Source of the DNA: Kitasatospora terrestris
GTDB lineage: Bacteria > Actinomycetota > Actinomycetes > Streptomycetales > Streptomycetaceae
DNA: 64,000 bases
Reading direction: 5' to 3'
Assembly: GCF_039542905.1 (NCBI RefSeq)
Contig: NZ_BAABIS010000001.1
Coordinates: 3,782,001 to 3,846,000, forward strand
A program made the position numbers and the translations under genes. This document shows positions 1-7,337 of the stretch, one piece after another; the first letter of the stretch is position 1, and each line of letters begins with the position of its first letter. The notes under the pieces were generated by a model. The model searched no databases. It was not told the DNA's origin and saw nothing but the letters and a program-made list of their open reading frames with translations.

Positions 1-245
1 AAGTCGGCCCCTGGCTGGAACTCCCGCTGTGGACCCCCGGCGCCGACCCCGAGTGGTACGGCACCTGGCGTGCCGACAGCTCCAAGGCCGCGGCGGCCGG
101 CCTGCGGATCCGACCGCTCGCCGACACCGTCCGCGACACCTGGGCCTGGCTGGAGGCCGGCGGCCGCAGCGAGGTCTCCTCCCTGGTGGTGGGCAACCCG
201 CTGGGCATCGACCCGGAGAAGGAGCAGAAGATCCTCTCCGCCTGA
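1..245 (+). CDS. NAD-dependent epimerase/dehydratase family protein, C-terminal end (partial)
   Basis: The reading frame enters from the left edge and stops at TGA 243-245, leaving about 80 residues. The residues (VGPWLELPLW near the edge, then SSKAAAAGLRIRPLADTVRD and a TWAWLEAG stretch) look like the C-terminal part of short-chain NAD-dependent epimerase/reductases of the type common in actinobacteria, where this end completes the substrate pocket. The Rossmann nucleotide-binding half lies outside the window, so cofactor and substrate cannot be judged. It is co-directional with nothing nearby and convergent with the cargo gene that ends at 401. The family call is fairly sure, the exact function is open. 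Confidence 0.7.
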   Translation, partial: VGPWLELPLWTPGADPEWYGTWRADSSKAAAAGLRIRPLADTVRDTWAWLEAGGRSEVSSLVVGNPLGIDPEKEQKILSA

Positions 246-262
246 CCGGGCACCGGCGGCGG

Positions 263-298
263 CGCAGAGGGCTCCTGGCACCGCAGAGGGCTCCTGGC
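263..298. repeat. Short tandem repeat between convergent genes
   Basis: The unit CGCAGAGGGCTCCTGGC occurs at 263-279 and again at 282-298, and shorter GGAGGG/GCCGGCGG echoes continue to about 395. The 155-bp gap separates two convergent genes and holds no gene that I can support. Confidence 0.5.
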
Positions 299-400
299 GC
301 CGCGGAGGGCCGCCTGCGGGGCCGGAGGTCTGCCGGCGGCCCGGAGGGCTTGCCGACGGGGCAGGGGCCTGCCGGCGGCCGGAGAGCTGCCGGCAGGGTG

Positions 401-1513
401 TCAGTGGGAGCGGCGGGTGACCAGCTCGGCGAGGGCGAGCAGCTCGTCGGCCGCCGCCGGGGCGGGGACCGCCTCGGCGAGGTGCGCGATGGCGGCCGCC
501 ATCCGGTCGCAGGACTCCCCCTGCGCCCACTCGCGGCCGCCCGCCGCCTCCACCGCGGCGGCGGCCCGCTGCAGCTCCTCCGCGCTCAACGGGCGCTCGT
601 GCGCGTACAGCTCCGCCAGCTCGGCACCGGCCGGGGTGCCGGAGCGGAGCGCGAACACCACCGGCAACGACTTCTTCCGGGCGGCGAGATCCGCGCCGAC
701 CGGCTTGCCGGTGACCGCCGGGTCGCCCCAGATGCCGATCAGGTCGTCGATCAGCTGGAAGGCCAGACCGATCTCCCGGCCGAAGGCGTCCAGGGCGTCA
801 GCGGCCGCCGTGGACGCCCCCGCGTACAGCCCGCCGAGCGCACTGGCGCAGCCGAGCAGGGCCCCGGTCTTGGCCTCCGCCATCGCCAGGCACTCGGCGA
901 GCGACACGTCCGCCCGCTGTTCGAAGGCGCAGTCGGCCTGCTGCCCGGCGCACAGCTCCACCACGCAGTCGGCGATCCGGCGGACCGCGGCGGGCGCGGC
1001 CGGGTGCGGATCCTCGGCGAGCACCCGCAGCGCCAGCGAGTGCATCGCGTCGCCGACCAGGATGGCGCCGGTGGTGCCGAACACCCGCCAGGCGGTGGGC
1101 CGGTGCCGGCGGGTCTGGTCGCGGTCGATCACGTCGTCGTGCAGCAGGGTGAAGTTGTGCACCAGCTCGACCGCGGTGGCCGCCCGGACCGCCTCGACCG
1201 GCCAGCCGCCGAGCGCCCGGGCGGCGGCCAGCACCATCGCCGGGCGGAAGGCCTTGCCGGAACCGGTGTTGCTCGGCGTACCGTCCGCCTCCCACCAGCC
1301 GAAGTGGTAGCCGGAGACCAGGCGCATCGACTCGGGCAGCGACTCGACGGCCGCCCGCAGGGCCGGATCGACCACCGCCCGGGCCCGGTCGAGGAGCTCG
1401 CGCGCGAGCTCCTGGTCCCCGCCCTCCTCCGAGCTACCGGACTCTCCGTCGGACTCGCTCGATTCGCCGTCCGGCCGGCCCCGGTGGTCACGCTCCAGCG
1501 TGAAGATCCCCAT
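401..1513 (-). CDS. Polyprenyl diphosphate synthase, predicted encapsulin cargo
   Basis: A 370-residue (E)-isoprenyl diphosphate synthase. It condenses isopentenyl diphosphate with an allylic diphosphate to build a linear isoprenoid. The first Asp-rich motif is HDDVIDRDQTRR; the second is QLIDDLIGIWGD, so the last Asp of a classical DDxxD is Gly. GKPVGADLAARKKSLPV follows as in the family. The first 35 or so residues (MGIFTLERDHRGRPDGES then a Ser/Glu/Gly-rich run) are disordered and match the loading extension expected of family 2 encapsulin cargo. ATG 1513 has a GGGGGGAAG ribosome site. The gene lies 80 bp downstream of the encapsulin shell gene on the same strand, so the two are probably one transcript. 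Cargo role is established for this family pairing; the product chain length is unknown. Confidence 0.9.
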   Translation of the reverse strand: MGIFTLERDHRGRPDGESSESDGESGSSEEGGDQELARELLDRARAVVDPALRAAVESLPESMRLVSGYHFGWWEADGTPSNTGSGKAFRPAMVLAAARALGGWPVEAVRAATAVELVHNFTLLHDDVIDRDQTRRHRPTAWRVFGTTGAILVGDAMHSLALRVLAEDPHPAAPAAVRRIADCVVELCAGQQADCAFEQRADVSLAECLAMAEAKTGALLGCASALGGLYAGASTAAADALDAFGREIGLAFQLIDDLIGIWGDPAVTGKPVGADLAARKKSLPVVFALRSGTPAGAELAELYAHERPLSAEELQRAAAAVEAAGGREWAQGESCDRMAAAIAHLAEAVPAPAAADELLALAELVTRRSH

Positions 1514-1593
1514 CCTGCTTCCCCCCTGGCGGTGGTGCTCGGTACTCGATACGTGGTGCTCGGTGCTTTGAACTCGGTGAACTCGGTGCTCGG

Positions 1594-3021
1594 TCAGTTG
1601 CGCGGTGCGGCGATGTCGACGTTCTCCAGCACGCCGATCGCGTCGGGGACGAGGACCGCAGCGGAGTAGTAGGCGCTGACCAGGTACGAGATGACCGCCT
1701 TCTCGTCGATCCCCATGAACCGCACCGAGAGCCCGGGCTCGTACTCGTCCGGCAACCCGGTCTGGTGGAGGCCGATCACGCCCTGCTTGTCCTCGCCGGT
1801 ACGCATGGCGAGGATCGAGGTGGTGTTCTGCGCGGTGATCGGGATCTTGTTGCAGGTCAGCACCGGGACGCCGCGCCAGGCCGGGACCTGGCGGCCGTGC
1901 AGCTCGACGGTGGCGGGGTACAGGCCGCGGCTGTTGCACTCGCGCTGGAAGGCGGCGATCGCCCTCGGGTGGGCGAGGTAGAACTTGGTGCCCCGGCGGC
2001 GGCTGAGCAGCTCGTCCATGTCGTCCGGGGTGGGCGGGCCGGAGTGGGTCGAGATCCGCTGGCTGTACTCCGCGTTGGCCAGCAGGCCGAACTCGGGGTT
2101 GTTGACCATCTCGTGCTCCTGGCGCTCGCGCAGCGCCTCGATGGTCAGTCGGAGCTGGTGCTCGGTCTGGTTCATCGGCTGGTTGTAGAGGTCGGCGACG
2201 CGGGTGTGGACCCGCAGCACGGTCTGCGCGACGCTCAGCTCGTACTCGCGCGGCTTGAGCTCGTAGTCGACGAAGGTCGCGGGCAGCTCGAACTCGCCCT
2301 CGTGGCCGGCCGACAGGGAGATCTCGGCCTCGCCCTTCCGGCCCTGCGGCCGACGGGCGTTGGCGATGAAGCCGAGGATCTGGTCGCGCAGCGCCGCGGA
2401 GCGGTCGACCAGCTCCTGGAAGTCGGGCCAGCGCAGCACCATGACGGTGCCGGCGGTGGCGGCCCGCACGCTGTACGGCCAGCGGCCGTCGGCCTCGGTC
2501 AGCGCCTCGTCGCCGATGTGGTCGCCGTCGGCGAAGACGCCGAGCACGGCGGGGTCGCCGTACCGCCCGGTGCCGACCTTGTCGACCCGGCCGTGCGCGA
2601 TCAGGAACACCTCGTCGATCGCCGAGCCCTGCTCGACGATCACCTCGCCGGGGGCGACCTGGCGTGCGATGAACCGACCGGCCAGCTCCTCCAGCAGCGC
2701 GTCGTCCGGGAAGTCGCGGAGCACCGGGACCTCGCGCAGCGACGGCGCGAGCACCCGGACGTCCGAACCGGTCTGCACGAAGCTCACCCGGCCGCGGCCG
2801 ACGGCGTAGCTCAGGCGGCGGTTGACCCGGTACGTACCGGCGGAGACCTCGACCCAGGGCAGCATCCGGAGCAGCCAGCGAGAGGTGATCTCCTGCATCT
2901 GCGGAGCGGACTTGGTGGTCGACGCCAGATTCTTCGCGGCGGCTACGCTGAGGCTGGTCTGCGAGCCGCCCTCCATCGGCCCCGCCTGGCCGGGAATACC
3001 GATGCTGGTCTCGGTCGACAT
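1594..3021 (-). CDS. Family 2B encapsulin nanocompartment shell protein with inserted cyclic-nucleotide-binding-like domain
   Basis: A 475-residue HK97-fold shell protein. Residues about 40-95 ([20 protein letters not shown]) and 235-475 form the capsid core; residues about 95-225 are an inserted Crp-like domain ([44 protein letters not shown]). This layout defines family 2B encapsulins, often mis-annotated as Crp regulators; there is no DNA-binding helix-turn-helix. The phosphate-binding cassette region reads [24 protein letters not shown] and differs from canonical cAMP-binding FGExA...R-A, so its ligand is uncertain. ATG 3021 follows a GGAGGGG ribosome site 5-6 bases away; an in-frame extension to 3102 lacks one. 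The cargo gene follows. Subunits should self-assemble into a protein cage around the prenyl synthase. Confidence 0.93.
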   Translation of the reverse strand: MSTETSIGIPGQAGPMEGGSQTSLSVAAAKNLASTTKSAPQMQEITSRWLLRMLPWVEVSAGTYRVNRRLSYAVGRGRVSFVQTGSDVRVLAPSLREVPVLRDFPDDALLEELAGRFIARQVAPGEVIVEQGSAIDEVFLIAHGRVDKVGTGRYGDPAVLGVFADGDHIGDEALTEADGRWPYSVRAATAGTVMVLRWPDFQELVDRSAALRDQILGFIANARRPQGRKGEAEISLSAGHEGEFELPATFVDYELKPREYELSVAQTVLRVHTRVADLYNQPMNQTEHQLRLTIEALRERQEHEMVNNPEFGLLANAEYSQRISTHSGPPTPDDMDELLSRRRGTKFYLAHPRAIAAFQRECNSRGLYPATVELHGRQVPAWRGVPVLTCNKIPITAQNTTSILAMRTGEDKQGVIGLHQTGLPDEYEPGLSVRFMGIDEKAVISYLVSAYYSAAVLVPDAIGVLENVDIAAPRN

Positions 3022-3094
3022 ATGGGAACCCCTCCGCACGCTGGCCGCGTTGACACTCTGCATCAGCCATGCTGACGGCCATTCAGGTATTCCC

Positions 3095-3118
3095 GCAATC
3101 ACTCAAACGAGTGGTCAA
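3095..3118 (-). promoter_or_regulatory. Candidate promoter -35 and operator for the encapsulin genes
   Basis: Read on the minus strand, TTGACC (3118-3113) resembles a -35 box and is followed at once by the inverted repeat CACTCGTTTGAGTG (3113-3100; 5-bp arms, 4-base centre). A convincing -10 is not visible, so the promoter call is tentative. The rest of the 3022-3549 gap between this gene and the divergent ATP-grasp gene shows no further gene. Confidence 0.35.
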
Positions 3119-3549
3119 TATGGGTGGACAAAGAGGACGACTGGATCACCAGCCCGACTGCCGTTCGATCGGTGTTCGAGCGACGCCCCGCGACACCCCG
3201 GGGCCGGGCTCCGCACCCCCGGCCCCGCGCACCGGGCCCGCTCCCCGCCCCCGGCCGAGATTTCACCCAATCGCAACGTCCGCCCACCCGCCGGAACCGG
3301 CCCGCAACATTCCACCAACTCCACTGCCCAGCAAGGGAGTTGAGAGCAGCTGTCGACCTGACCGGCAGTTCCGCCGGAGCCACGGGCCCGGCCGGGGCCA
3401 CCCGGTGCCGAAACGGTGCCCACCCCCCGTTCTCCGGGCCCTCCGCGGGCGCTAAGGTGCCACCTCAAGAGCGCGGCGGATGCGATGGCCGAATCCGGTG
3501 GCCCGACTGCGCCCTCTCCACCATCACGCCCTTTTTCAGGGAGAATTCC

Positions 3550-4623
3550 GTGAGCGCCCCTGTCCGCGTCTGGCTCAACCGCACCTACGCCGAGAACGTC
3601 TTCTTCATCGACCTGCTCAGGAGCGCTCCGCAGCAGGTCGAGGTGTACGCGACACACGTCGATCCCGATTCGCCGGTGCTGGCCGCCGCGGATTTCGGCG
3701 CGCTCGAACCCGACGGCCTCTCTCCCGAGGCCTACCTGGAATTCGCCCTGGAATTCTGCGCCCGCAACCGAATAGACGTCTTCCTGCCCCGGCTCAACCA
3801 GCTCGCCATTTCGCTGCACCGCCTCGAATTCGAGGAAATCGGCACCGCCCTGGTCTGCCCGAGCGCCGCCGCGATCGCGGTGTTCGAGAGCAAGGCCGAC
3901 GGCTACGCCGCGATGGACGCGATCGGCCTGCCCACCCCGCTGTGGCGGCACGTCCGCACCGCCGACGAGCTGCTCGCGGCGGTCGGCGAGATCGAGGCCA
4001 CCGGCGGCCAGGCCTGCCTGAAGCCCGCCAACGGCGCGGGCGGCGAGGGCTTCCGGATGCTCACCCGCGAGCCGTTCAGCCTCCGCCGGCTGGCCGGCTT
4101 CGTCGACGCCAGCGTCCAACTCGACCTGGTGGTCGCCGCACTGGACGCCGCCGAGGAGCCCGCCGACCTGCTGGTGATGCCCTACCTGCGCGGCCCCGAG
4201 GTCTCGGTGGACTGCCTGACCTCCCCCGAGGGCCCGCTGCTCACCGCCCTCGGCCGGACCAAGAGCGGGCGCCGCCGCGGCTTCACCGCCGACCCGGTCT
4301 ACCTGGAGCCGGCCCGCCGCCTGGTCGAGGAGTTCGGCGTCGGCTACCTGTCCAACGTGCAGTTCCGCCACGACGCGGACGGCCGGCCGGTGGTCCTCGA
4401 CGTCAACACCCGCCCCTCCGGCGGCCTGCACCAGCTGCGGCTGTGCGGCCTCAACCTGCCGTGGGCCGCCGTCGAACTCGCCCTCGGCGGCACCCCCCGA
4501 CTGCTGCCCACCGCCGAGCTCGTGCTCCGCGACTACACCCTCGTCGCCACCGCGCAGCCCGTCCTCCCCCACCGGGCCACCGCGCCACTGGCCACCCGCA
4601 CCGCCGAACTCGAACCCGCCTGA
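3550..4623 (+). CDS. ATP-grasp domain protein
   Basis: A 357-residue stand-alone ATP-grasp ligase-like protein. It has the N-terminal Rossmann-like part (VWLNRTYAENVFFIDLL, FLPRLNQLA), a central ATP-binding part (CLKPANGAGGEGFRML, corresponding to the flexible P-loop, then DLLVMPYLRGPEVSVDCL) and the metal-binding end (VQFRHDADGRPVVLDVNTRPSGG, with the D/N pair that binds Mg). Such enzymes join a carboxylate to an amine or thiol through an acyl phosphate. GTG 3550 is chosen because AGGGAGA lies 5 bases upstream; the frame stays open further left without coding character. No partner gene is adjacent, so the substrate is unknown. Confidence 0.8.
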   Translation: MSAPVRVWLNRTYAENVFFIDLLRSAPQQVEVYATHVDPDSPVLAAADFGALEPDGLSPEAYLEFALEFCARNRIDVFLPRLNQLAISLHRLEFEEIGTALVCPSAAAIAVFESKADGYAAMDAIGLPTPLWRHVRTADELLAAVGEIEATGGQACLKPANGAGGEGFRMLTREPFSLRRLAGFVDASVQLDLVVAALDAAEEPADLLVMPYLRGPEVSVDCLTSPEGPLLTALGRTKSGRRRGFTADPVYLEPARRLVEEFGVGYLSNVQFRHDADGRPVVLDVNTRPSGGLHQLRLCGLNLPWAAVELALGGTPRLLPTAELVLRDYTLVATAQPVLPHRATAPLATRTAELEPA

Positions 4624-4626
4624 GCG

Positions 4627-4644
4627 ACGCGCCGGCCGGCGCGT
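4627..4644. terminator. Palindrome after the ATP-grasp gene, possible terminator
   Basis: ACGCGCCGGCCGGCGCGT is an 18-bp perfect palindrome starting 4 bases after the stop codon, between convergent genes. There is no T-run and no natural loop, so it may be a terminator or simply a palindromic spacer. Confidence 0.4.
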
Positions 4645-4660
4645 ACCGGAACGAGCCGGC

Positions 4661-4684
4661 CTAGAAGTCTGATGAAGATGTTGG
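4661..4684 (+). repeat. Left terminal inverted repeat of the IS1182-type element
   Basis: Twenty-three of 24 bases match the reverse complement of 6347-6370. The first four bases, CTAG, may be target sequence. Confidence 0.85.
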
Positions 4685-4702
4685 GTTCTGGCCTCGTCGC
4701 GT

Positions 4703-6307
4703 GTGCGGTGGGGCCAGACTCGTTTCGTGGCGATGGGGGAATGGGCTGGGGAGTTGGTCGGGCCGGATGTGTGGGAGACCTGCCGGGAGTTGATCCCGGC
4801 CGGGAGTGTGTTCGCGTTCCTGGCCGAGCACCGGGAGGCCCTGTTCCCGGGCTCGATGTTCGCGGACATGTATCCGTCGAGGAACGGGCGGCCGAGTATG
4901 CCGCCGCAGGTCCTGGCGGCGGCCGTGGTCCTGCAGAGCCTGCACGGCCTGTCGGACGTCGACACGGTCCAGCAGTTGCGGTGCGACCTGCGGTGGAAGG
5001 CCGCGTGCGGGCTCGGCCTGCACGACACCGCGTTCGACCCGTCGCTGCTGGCCTACTTCCGGCGCCGGCTGCAGCGCTCACCGGATCCGAACCGGTTGTT
5101 CGCCCGGGTCAAGGAGGTGGTGGCGGCCACCGGCGTGCTCAGGGGCAGGCAGCGGCGGGCGCTGGACTCCACCGTGCTGGACGACGCGGTGGCCACCCAG
5201 GACACCGTCACCCAGCTGATCGCCGCGATCCGCCGGGTGATCCGGGACGTCCCCGACGCGGAGCGGACCGCCGCCGCGTGGTGCACCGCCCACGACTACA
5301 CCGACCCGGGCAAGCCCCGCATCGCCTGGAGTGACGAGGCCGCCCGCACCGCACTGGTGGACGCCCTGGTCACCGACGCGCTGAACCTGCTGGGCCGCCT
5401 GCCCGAACGGCCACTGGACGAGAAGGCCGCGGACGCCGTCGGACTGCTGGCCCTGGTCGCCGGTCAGGACGTCGAGGTCGCCGACGGCTCCGACGGACGC
5501 GACGGCCGATGGCGGATCGCCCGCGGCACCGCCCGCGACCGCATCGTGTCCACGGTGGACCCCGAGGCCCGGCACATCCACAAGAACCGCACCCGCCACC
5601 AGGAGGGCTTCCGCGCCCACGCCGCGTTCGAGCCCGAGACCGGTCTGCTGACCGAGGTCGCCCTCACCGCCGGCACCGGAGCGGACAACCACGAGGCCGC
5701 CGTCGCCCAGGACCTGCTCGCCGACGAGACCGGGACCCTGACCGTCCTCGGCGACACCGCCTACGGCACCGGCGACCTGCGCGAAGCCCTCGAGGACGAC
5801 GGCCACACCCTGATCATCAAGCCCCCGCCACTGCGGCAGGCCGTCCCCGGCGGCTTCACCGGCGACGACTTCCACGTCGACACCCACGCCGGCACCGTCA
5901 CCTGCCCCGCCGGCCACACCAAACCCCTCGGCCGCCCGGATGCCAAGGGCGCCCGGGCAGCCCAGTTCAAGAAGCTCTGCACCGACTGTCCCCTGCGCGA
6001 TCGGTGCACCCGCTCCAAGACCGGCCGAGCATTCCAGGTCCACGCCCACTACGACCGCCTGAAAGCCGCCCGCGACCAGGCAGCCGACCCCGACTGGCAG
6101 GCCGAATACCGCCGCTGGCGGCCACCGGTCGAACGCGCCATTGCCTGGCTCACCGCACAGGCCAACCGCCGCGTCCCCTACCGAGGCGTCCTGAGGAACG
6201 ACACCTGGCTCCACAACCGCGCCGCCGCACTCAACCTCCGCCGACTGATCAACCTCGGACTCACCCGCACCCGCCACACCTGGACCATCACCCCCACCAC
6301 CACATAG
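4703..6307 (+). CDS. IS1182-family DDE transposase
   Basis: A transposase of up to 534 residues. The N-terminal domain (ALFPGSMFADMYPSRNGRPSMPPQVLAAAVVLQ, written here in part: MYPSRNGRPSMPPQVLAA) is the usual IS1182/IS5-like entry domain. Catalytic acids fit LDSTVLDD (first D), LGDTAYGTGD (second D) and PPVERAIAWL (E). A cysteine cluster, CTDCPLRDRCTR, precedes the Glu as in this family. Starts possible at GTG 4703, GTG 4727 or ATG 4733; none has a strong ribosome site, so the first is given. Length and motifs are complete, so the protein looks active. It is flanked by the inverted repeats at 4661 and 6370. Confidence 0.93.
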   Translation: MRWGQTRFVAMGEWAGELVGPDVWETCRELIPAGSVFAFLAEHREALFPGSMFADMYPSRNGRPSMPPQVLAAAVVLQSLHGLSDVDTVQQLRCDLRWKAACGLGLHDTAFDPSLLAYFRRRLQRSPDPNRLFARVKEVVAATGVLRGRQRRALDSTVLDDAVATQDTVTQLIAAIRRVIRDVPDAERTAAAWCTAHDYTDPGKPRIAWSDEAARTALVDALVTDALNLLGRLPERPLDEKAADAVGLLALVAGQDVEVADGSDGRDGRWRIARGTARDRIVSTVDPEARHIHKNRTRHQEGFRAHAAFEPETGLLTEVALTAGTGADNHEAAVAQDLLADETGTLTVLGDTAYGTGDLREALEDDGHTLIIKPPPLRQAVPGGFTGDDFHVDTHAGTVTCPAGHTKPLGRPDAKGARAAQFKKLCTDCPLRDRCTRSKTGRAFQVHAHYDRLKAARDQAADPDWQAEYRRWRPPVERAIAWLTAQANRRVPYRGVLRNDTWLHNRAAALNLRRLINLGLTRTRHTWTITPTTT

Positions 6308-6346
6308 CGCAGAAGGGCCGCCCCAACCGGGACAGCCCTCCCAATG

Positions 6347-6370
6347 CCAAGATCTTCATCAGACTTCTAG
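6347..6370 (-). repeat. Right terminal inverted repeat of the IS1182-type element
   Basis: Mirror of 4661-4684. Its final CTAG (6367-6370) overlaps the TAG stop codon of the neighbouring ogt-type gene. Confidence 0.85.
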
Positions 6371-6939
6371 ACCTCCGGCCCGTCCCAGTCGAGCGTCGGC
6401 TGCAGCACCCCCTCCAGGGTGAGCAGCCAGCGCTTGACCTCCGGGCCCTCGCGCCAGCCCGCGCCGAAGCCGCCCAGGCCGTCCGCCGCCACCACCCGGT
6501 GGCAGGGGACGAGCAGCGACAGCGGGTTGGCGCCCATCATCTGCCCGACCGTGCGGGCCGCCGCACCGGGTTCGGTCAGCTCCTCGAACACCCCGCTGCG
6601 GGCGGCCAGCTCTCCGTACGTGATGGTCCGGCCCCAGCCCACCTCGGTCTGCAGGCACTGCAGCACGGCGCGGTGCGGGCCGGAGCTGAGCCGCCAGTCC
6701 AACGGCAGGTCGAGGGTGCGCCGGCGGGCCGTGAAGTAGGCGGTGACCCGCTCGGTCACCAGCTCCGCGCGCCGCCCGTCGGAGCACGGCGGGCCGCCGA
6801 CCGGCAGCCCGCCCAGGCCGTCCGCGGTGTACGTGGCCGCGGCCACCCCGCGATCGGTCACCCCGAACCTCATCGGCCCACTGGGCAGCGGCGTGCCCAC
6901 GGTCACCCAGGTCAGGTCGGCGAGGCCGGAACGGTCCAT
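6367..6939 (-). CDS. Methylated-DNA--[protein]-cysteine S-methyltransferase
   Basis: A 190-residue suicide DNA-repair protein that transfers the methyl group of O6-methylguanine to its own cysteine. The active-site motif PCHRVV is present with Cys146, preceded by the ISYGELA-like helix (TITYGELAARSG) and MGANPLSLLVPCHR, and followed by GLGGFGAGWREGPEVKRWLL. Length is normal for Ogt-type proteins. ATG 6939 fits the family start; an extension to 7281 is non-coding. Its stop codon TAG lies inside the CTAG duplicated or bounded by the IS1182-type element, so the protein end was not altered. No ada-like partner is next to it. Confidence 0.93.
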   Translation of the reverse strand: MDRSGLADLTWVTVGTPLPSGPMRFGVTDRGVAAATYTADGLGGLPVGGPPCSDGRRAELVTERVTAYFTARRRTLDLPLDWRLSSGPHRAVLQCLQTEVGWGRTITYGELAARSGVFEELTEPGAAARTVGQMMGANPLSLLVPCHRVVAADGLGGFGAGWREGPEVKRWLLTLEGVLQPTLDWDGPEV

Positions 6940-6971
6940 GCCCGCCAACCTACCCGGCGGCACCGACGGGG

Positions 6972-7205
6972 TCAGAGGTGCTGGCGCAGGTACTCGGCGA
7001 GCTGCCAGGACCACGCGGCGAGCTCGTCCCGATCGGCCTCGCCCCCGCTCAGCGCGCCGATCTGCGCATCGGAGAGCCGGACGTCGGCCGGCTGCCTCCC
7101 CATGAGGCGGGACATCTCCCGCAGCATCGCCGCCAGCCGCTCCGCGTCCGCATGGCTGAGCATCACGAGCGCGTCGGTGTGGCCGATGGTCATCGAACCG
7201 GGCAT
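6972..7205 (-). CDS. Small hypothetical protein (77 aa)
   Basis: A short acidic, helix-rich protein (MPGSMTIGHTDALVMLSHAD at the start, then AERLAAMLREMSRLMGRQPAD and a Trp-containing end AAWSWQLAEYLRQHL). ATG 7205 has GAGAGGAGG about 7 bases upstream; a second ATG at 7193 is less well placed. Third-position G/C is strongly coding. It lies between the ogt-type gene (32 bp further on, same strand) and the divergent ClC gene. I do not recognise a family and no catalytic motif is visible. Confidence 0.65.
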   Translation of the reverse strand: MPGSMTIGHTDALVMLSHADAERLAAMLREMSRLMGRQPADVRLSDAQIGALSGGEADRDELAAWSWQLAEYLRQHL

Positions 7206-7337
7206 CGCGGCCTCCTCTCGGTGGCCCCCTCGTCCACGGTACGGCCGCTCGCCCGTTCGGCGCAGCTCCGCTCGCCCGCACCGCCCCGCAGCCCGGAGGG
7301 TCGGAAGGACGACCGTCCCCAGCCGCAGGGAGCGCAG

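Larger units (their letters stand above)
4661..6370 (+). mobile_element. Complete IS1182-family insertion sequence
   Basis: The element is bounded by inverted repeats that begin CTAGAAGTCTGATGAAGAT at the left (4661) and, in reverse complement, identically at the right (ending 6370); after 19 identical bases there is one mismatch (g/c) and TTGG matches again. One transposase gene fills the inside. The outermost CTAG is self-complementary, so it may be either part of the repeat or a 4-bp target duplication, giving element bounds 4665-6366. The insertion lies between the convergent ATP-grasp and ogt-type genes, and its right CTAG supplies the ogt stop codon. Intact ends and frame suggest a recent or still functional copy. 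Confidence 0.9.

Noticed and set aside
401..1513. Terpene biosynthetic cluster
   Set aside because: There is no terpene cyclase, methyltransferase or P450 gene nearby; the prenyl synthase is explained as encapsulin cargo.
401..3082. Single 893-codon open frame on the minus strand across the prenyl synthase and shell genes
   Set aside because: Its right part is an off-frame reading of the shell gene, and its left part is the prenyl synthase with a non-coding extension. The two genes have separate starts with ribosome sites.
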